From Deltaproteobacteria bacterium (GTDB lineage Bacteria > Desulfobacterota_B > Binatia > UBA9968), in NCBI GenBank assembly GCA_022545745.1, contig JACZQL010000053.1, positions 1-7,375 of the forward strand: a DNA stretch of 7,375 nt. Direction: 5' to 3'. The translations under genes were made by a program, and so were the position numbers. Of this stretch, positions 6,522 through 7,375 are shown in pieces (positions within the stretch are counted from its first letter, which is position 1; every line of letters starts with the position of its first letter). The notes below the pieces were generated by a model. That model searched no databases and was not told where the DNA came from. It was given only the letters and a program-made list of their open reading frames with translations.

Positions 6522-6810
6522 CGGCCACAATTCTTAAACCGGCTGACTCGAGTCGGTGGAAGTCCGCAGGATTCCCTGTCGCTAACGAGGCGTCGACGCG
6601 TAGCGCTGTGGCGGCGATCATGCAGTCTGTCAAAGAGCCTCGTCGACGACCCGAGAGGTTGAATAAGCGGGCGGACAATGCCGCGTCTTCGGCAATAAAA
6701 GGAACCTGTTCATGGACAATGCGGGCTGCGAGCTCAATTTAGAGCTTCAGGGCCTCGAGCGAATTACGTACGAGCGCCCGGATGAGAAAGCCTGTGTCCA
6801 GGTGAATCAT
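6517..6810 (-). pseudogene. vapC: VapC-like PIN toxin with internal deletion and in-frame TAA
   Basis: Reading the minus strand from ATG at 6810-6808 gives MIHLDTGFLIRALVRNS, a classic VapC N-terminus with the first catalytic Asp5. After 23 codons comes TAA at 6739-6741. The same frame then continues with ELAARIVHEQVPF, ARLFNLSGRRRGS, LTDCMIAATAL, SLATGNPADFHRL and GLRIVAG, stopping at TGA 6519-6517. This is the textbook C-terminal half of the same VapC family, including the second acidic site (TDC) and the TxN-DF motif. Intact relatives are about 130 residues. Here only 96 sense codons remain, and the middle segment with the conserved WAEFL-type glutamate is missing (about 30 residues). It is a decayed toxin gene and cannot make a functional nuclease. 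Upstream on the minus strand (6811-6940) I find no recognisable antitoxin. No ATG-initiated ORF spans it, so routine gene calling would miss it. Confidence 0.82.
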
Positions 6811-6940
6811 CCACCGCGCGCTTCGCTTCGCGCCGACGAGGCACGACGCTCCGTACGGGTTCGCCGGGCCCAGGCCCGCGCCTTCGCCGCGTGCTTCCCC
6901 GTCTCGTTCTTGTGCCCCTGCCGGGATTACGCCCAGTAAG
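6811..6940. other. GC-rich stretch with small palindromes, no gene recognised
   Basis: Sits where an antitoxin for the decayed vapC would be expected. On the minus strand one frame stays open from 6923 and ends in TGA overlapping the vapC ATG, but it gives a low-complexity Arg/Ala/Ser-rich product with no ribbon-helix-helix or AbrB pattern. GCGCG-8-CGCGC (6816-6833) and CGGGCC-CA-GGCCCG (6865-6878) are inverted repeats. The composition differs from the flanks and may be a dispersed intergenic repeat or an eroded antitoxin gene. Confidence 0.35.
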
Positions 6941-6943
6941 AGC

Positions 6944-6970
6944 TGTTGACTATCAACAAGATTTGTTGAC
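6944..6970. promoter_or_regulatory. Operator-like TGTTGA/TCAACA array
   Basis: TGTTGACTATCAACA (6944-6958) is a perfect inverted repeat with 6-base arms and a 3-base centre. A third half-site, TGTTGAC, repeats at 6964-6970, exactly 20 bases (about two helical turns) after the first at 6944. Its place ahead of a ribbon-helix-helix antitoxin gene fits an autoregulatory operator, to which such antitoxins bind as paired dimers. It lies upstream of the candidate promoter rather than over it. Confidence 0.45.
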
Positions 6971-7008
6971 CCCTCCGCCTGTCGGGAAGCTTCGTATAGA
7001 GCCGCAGC

Positions 7009-7037
7009 TTGATCCAGTGAGTTTTTGATGCTATTTT
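7009..7037 (+). promoter_or_regulatory. Candidate promoter of the antitoxin-toxin operon
   Basis: TTGATC (7009-7014) and TATTTT (7032-7037) each match consensus at 4/6 with a 17-base spacer. Transcription would begin near 7044, leaving a very short leader before ATG 7050 and a more usual one before ATG 7062 or 7080. Confidence 0.35.
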
Positions 7038-7049
7038 TGCTTCATAGAG

Positions 7050-7337
7050 ATGCAAAAAGCGATGCACGATAAATCTCCGATGAAGGCCATAACACTGCGA
7101 AATTTGCCGCCAGAGCTGCAGCGAGTGATCCGCCGGAAGGCAAAGGAAAAGGGGACCAGCATCAGCCGGACCGTGATCGGCCTGCTGGAGGAGAGCACGG
7201 GGATACGCGACAACAAGAAGAAGGTGGTTCACCATGACCTGGATGCCCTGGCGGGATCTTGGACAAGAGAAGAGTCTTCGCAATTCGAACACGCTCTGGC
7301 CGAACAGCGTTGCATTGATCCGGATCTCTGGAAATGA
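7050..7337 (+). CDS. vapB: Ribbon-helix-helix antitoxin (VapB-type), partner of the following PIN toxin
   Basis: A 95-residue protein with an N-terminal ribbon-helix-helix DNA-binding fold: strand KAITLRN (12-18), helix PPELQRVIRRKAKEKG (20-35), helix SISRTVIGLLEEST (37-50). The tail (about 62-95, DLDALAGSWTREESSQFEHA onward, ending DPDLWK) is the acidic/amphipathic segment typical of antitoxins that wrap the toxin. It should neutralise the PIN toxin encoded directly downstream and repress the operon. Its TGA overlaps the toxin ATG (ATGA, 7334-7337), the usual coupled arrangement. The start is uncertain: ATGs at 7050, 7062 and 7080 are all in frame, none has a good ribosome site, and the last, giving MKAITLRNLP, best matches family N-termini and a promoter ending near 7037. 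Confidence 0.88.
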   Translation: MQKAMHDKSPMKAITLRNLPPELQRVIRRKAKEKGTSISRTVIGLLEESTGIRDNKKKVVHHDLDALAGSWTREESSQFEHALAEQRCIDPDLWK

Positions 7338-7375
7338 CGCGGCTCATTCTGGATACCTCGGCTTACTCAGCTTTC
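7334..7375 (+). CDS. vapC: PIN-domain toxin (VapC-type), 5' end only
   Basis: Only 14 codons are inside the window: MTRLILDTSAYSAF. The LDTSAYS block is the standard PIN N-terminus carrying the first metal-binding Asp (Asp7). The ATG overlaps the antitoxin stop codon. VapC toxins are Mg2+-dependent endoribonucleases that cut tRNA or rRNA. Whether this copy is intact cannot be judged here. Confidence 0.82.
   Translation, partial: MTRLILDTSAYSAF

Noticed and set aside
6712..6939. 75-residue plus-strand ORF
   Set aside because: It runs antisense to the vapC remnant and into a low-complexity Arg/Ala-rich segment; the minus-strand reading has clear PIN homology.
6927..7292. 121-residue minus-strand ORF
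   Set aside because: Antisense to the antitoxin gene, which has a convincing RHH fold and overlaps the toxin start; the minus reading shows no family.

Overview
The window looks like chromosomal DNA from a moderately GC-rich, metabolically versatile bacterium. The genes are catabolic: a TctA-type carboxylate transporter, paralogous alpha/beta hydrolases, an aldo/keto reductase and a fumarylacetoacetase-family enzyme. Next to them lie eroded PIN-toxin loci. Such content is typical of Betaproteobacteria and of environmental lineages such as Methylomirabilota/NC10 or Tectomicrobia, but the taxon cannot be fixed from sequence reading alone.

Layout. 1-643 (+): the 3' part of a TctA permease gene, with an in-frame TAG at 11-13 inside conserved coding sequence. 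3760 to 739 (-): a three-gene unit of alpha/beta hydrolase (2852-3760), a second paralogous hydrolase (1728-2660) and an aldo/keto reductase (739-1731). The last two overlap by ATGA. 3761-4006: a divergent control region with a good minus-strand promoter candidate, an inverted repeat and 9-bp-phased repeats. 4007-4672 (+): an FAHD1-like acylpyruvate hydrolase/oxaloacetate decarboxylase-type enzyme with all expected catalytic residues. 4812-5975 (+): a PLP enzyme of the threonine synthase family with an N-terminal Cys cluster.

The right end (6147-7375) is a toxin-antitoxin patch. Two PIN/VapC genes lie on the minus strand and both are broken. One (6147-6521) has lost its N-terminus and has an in-frame TGA. 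The other (6517-6810) keeps both ends but has an internal deletion and an in-frame TAA. They abut at a junction near 6517-6521. Facing away from them on the plus strand is an apparently intact ribbon-helix-helix antitoxin gene (7050-7337). A third PIN toxin gene starts at 7334 and runs off the window. A TGTTGA/TCAACA operator-like array lies upstream of the antitoxin.

How it may work together (inference): a carboxylate taken up by the TTT transporter, or an ester or lactone of it, could be opened by the hydrolases, processed by the reductase and split by the FAH-family enzyme. Nothing in the sequence names the substrate. I see no tRNA, rRNA, CRISPR array, transposase or phage gene. The clearest unusual signals are the nonsense codon in tctA and the PIN pseudogenes that simple ORF calling misses.
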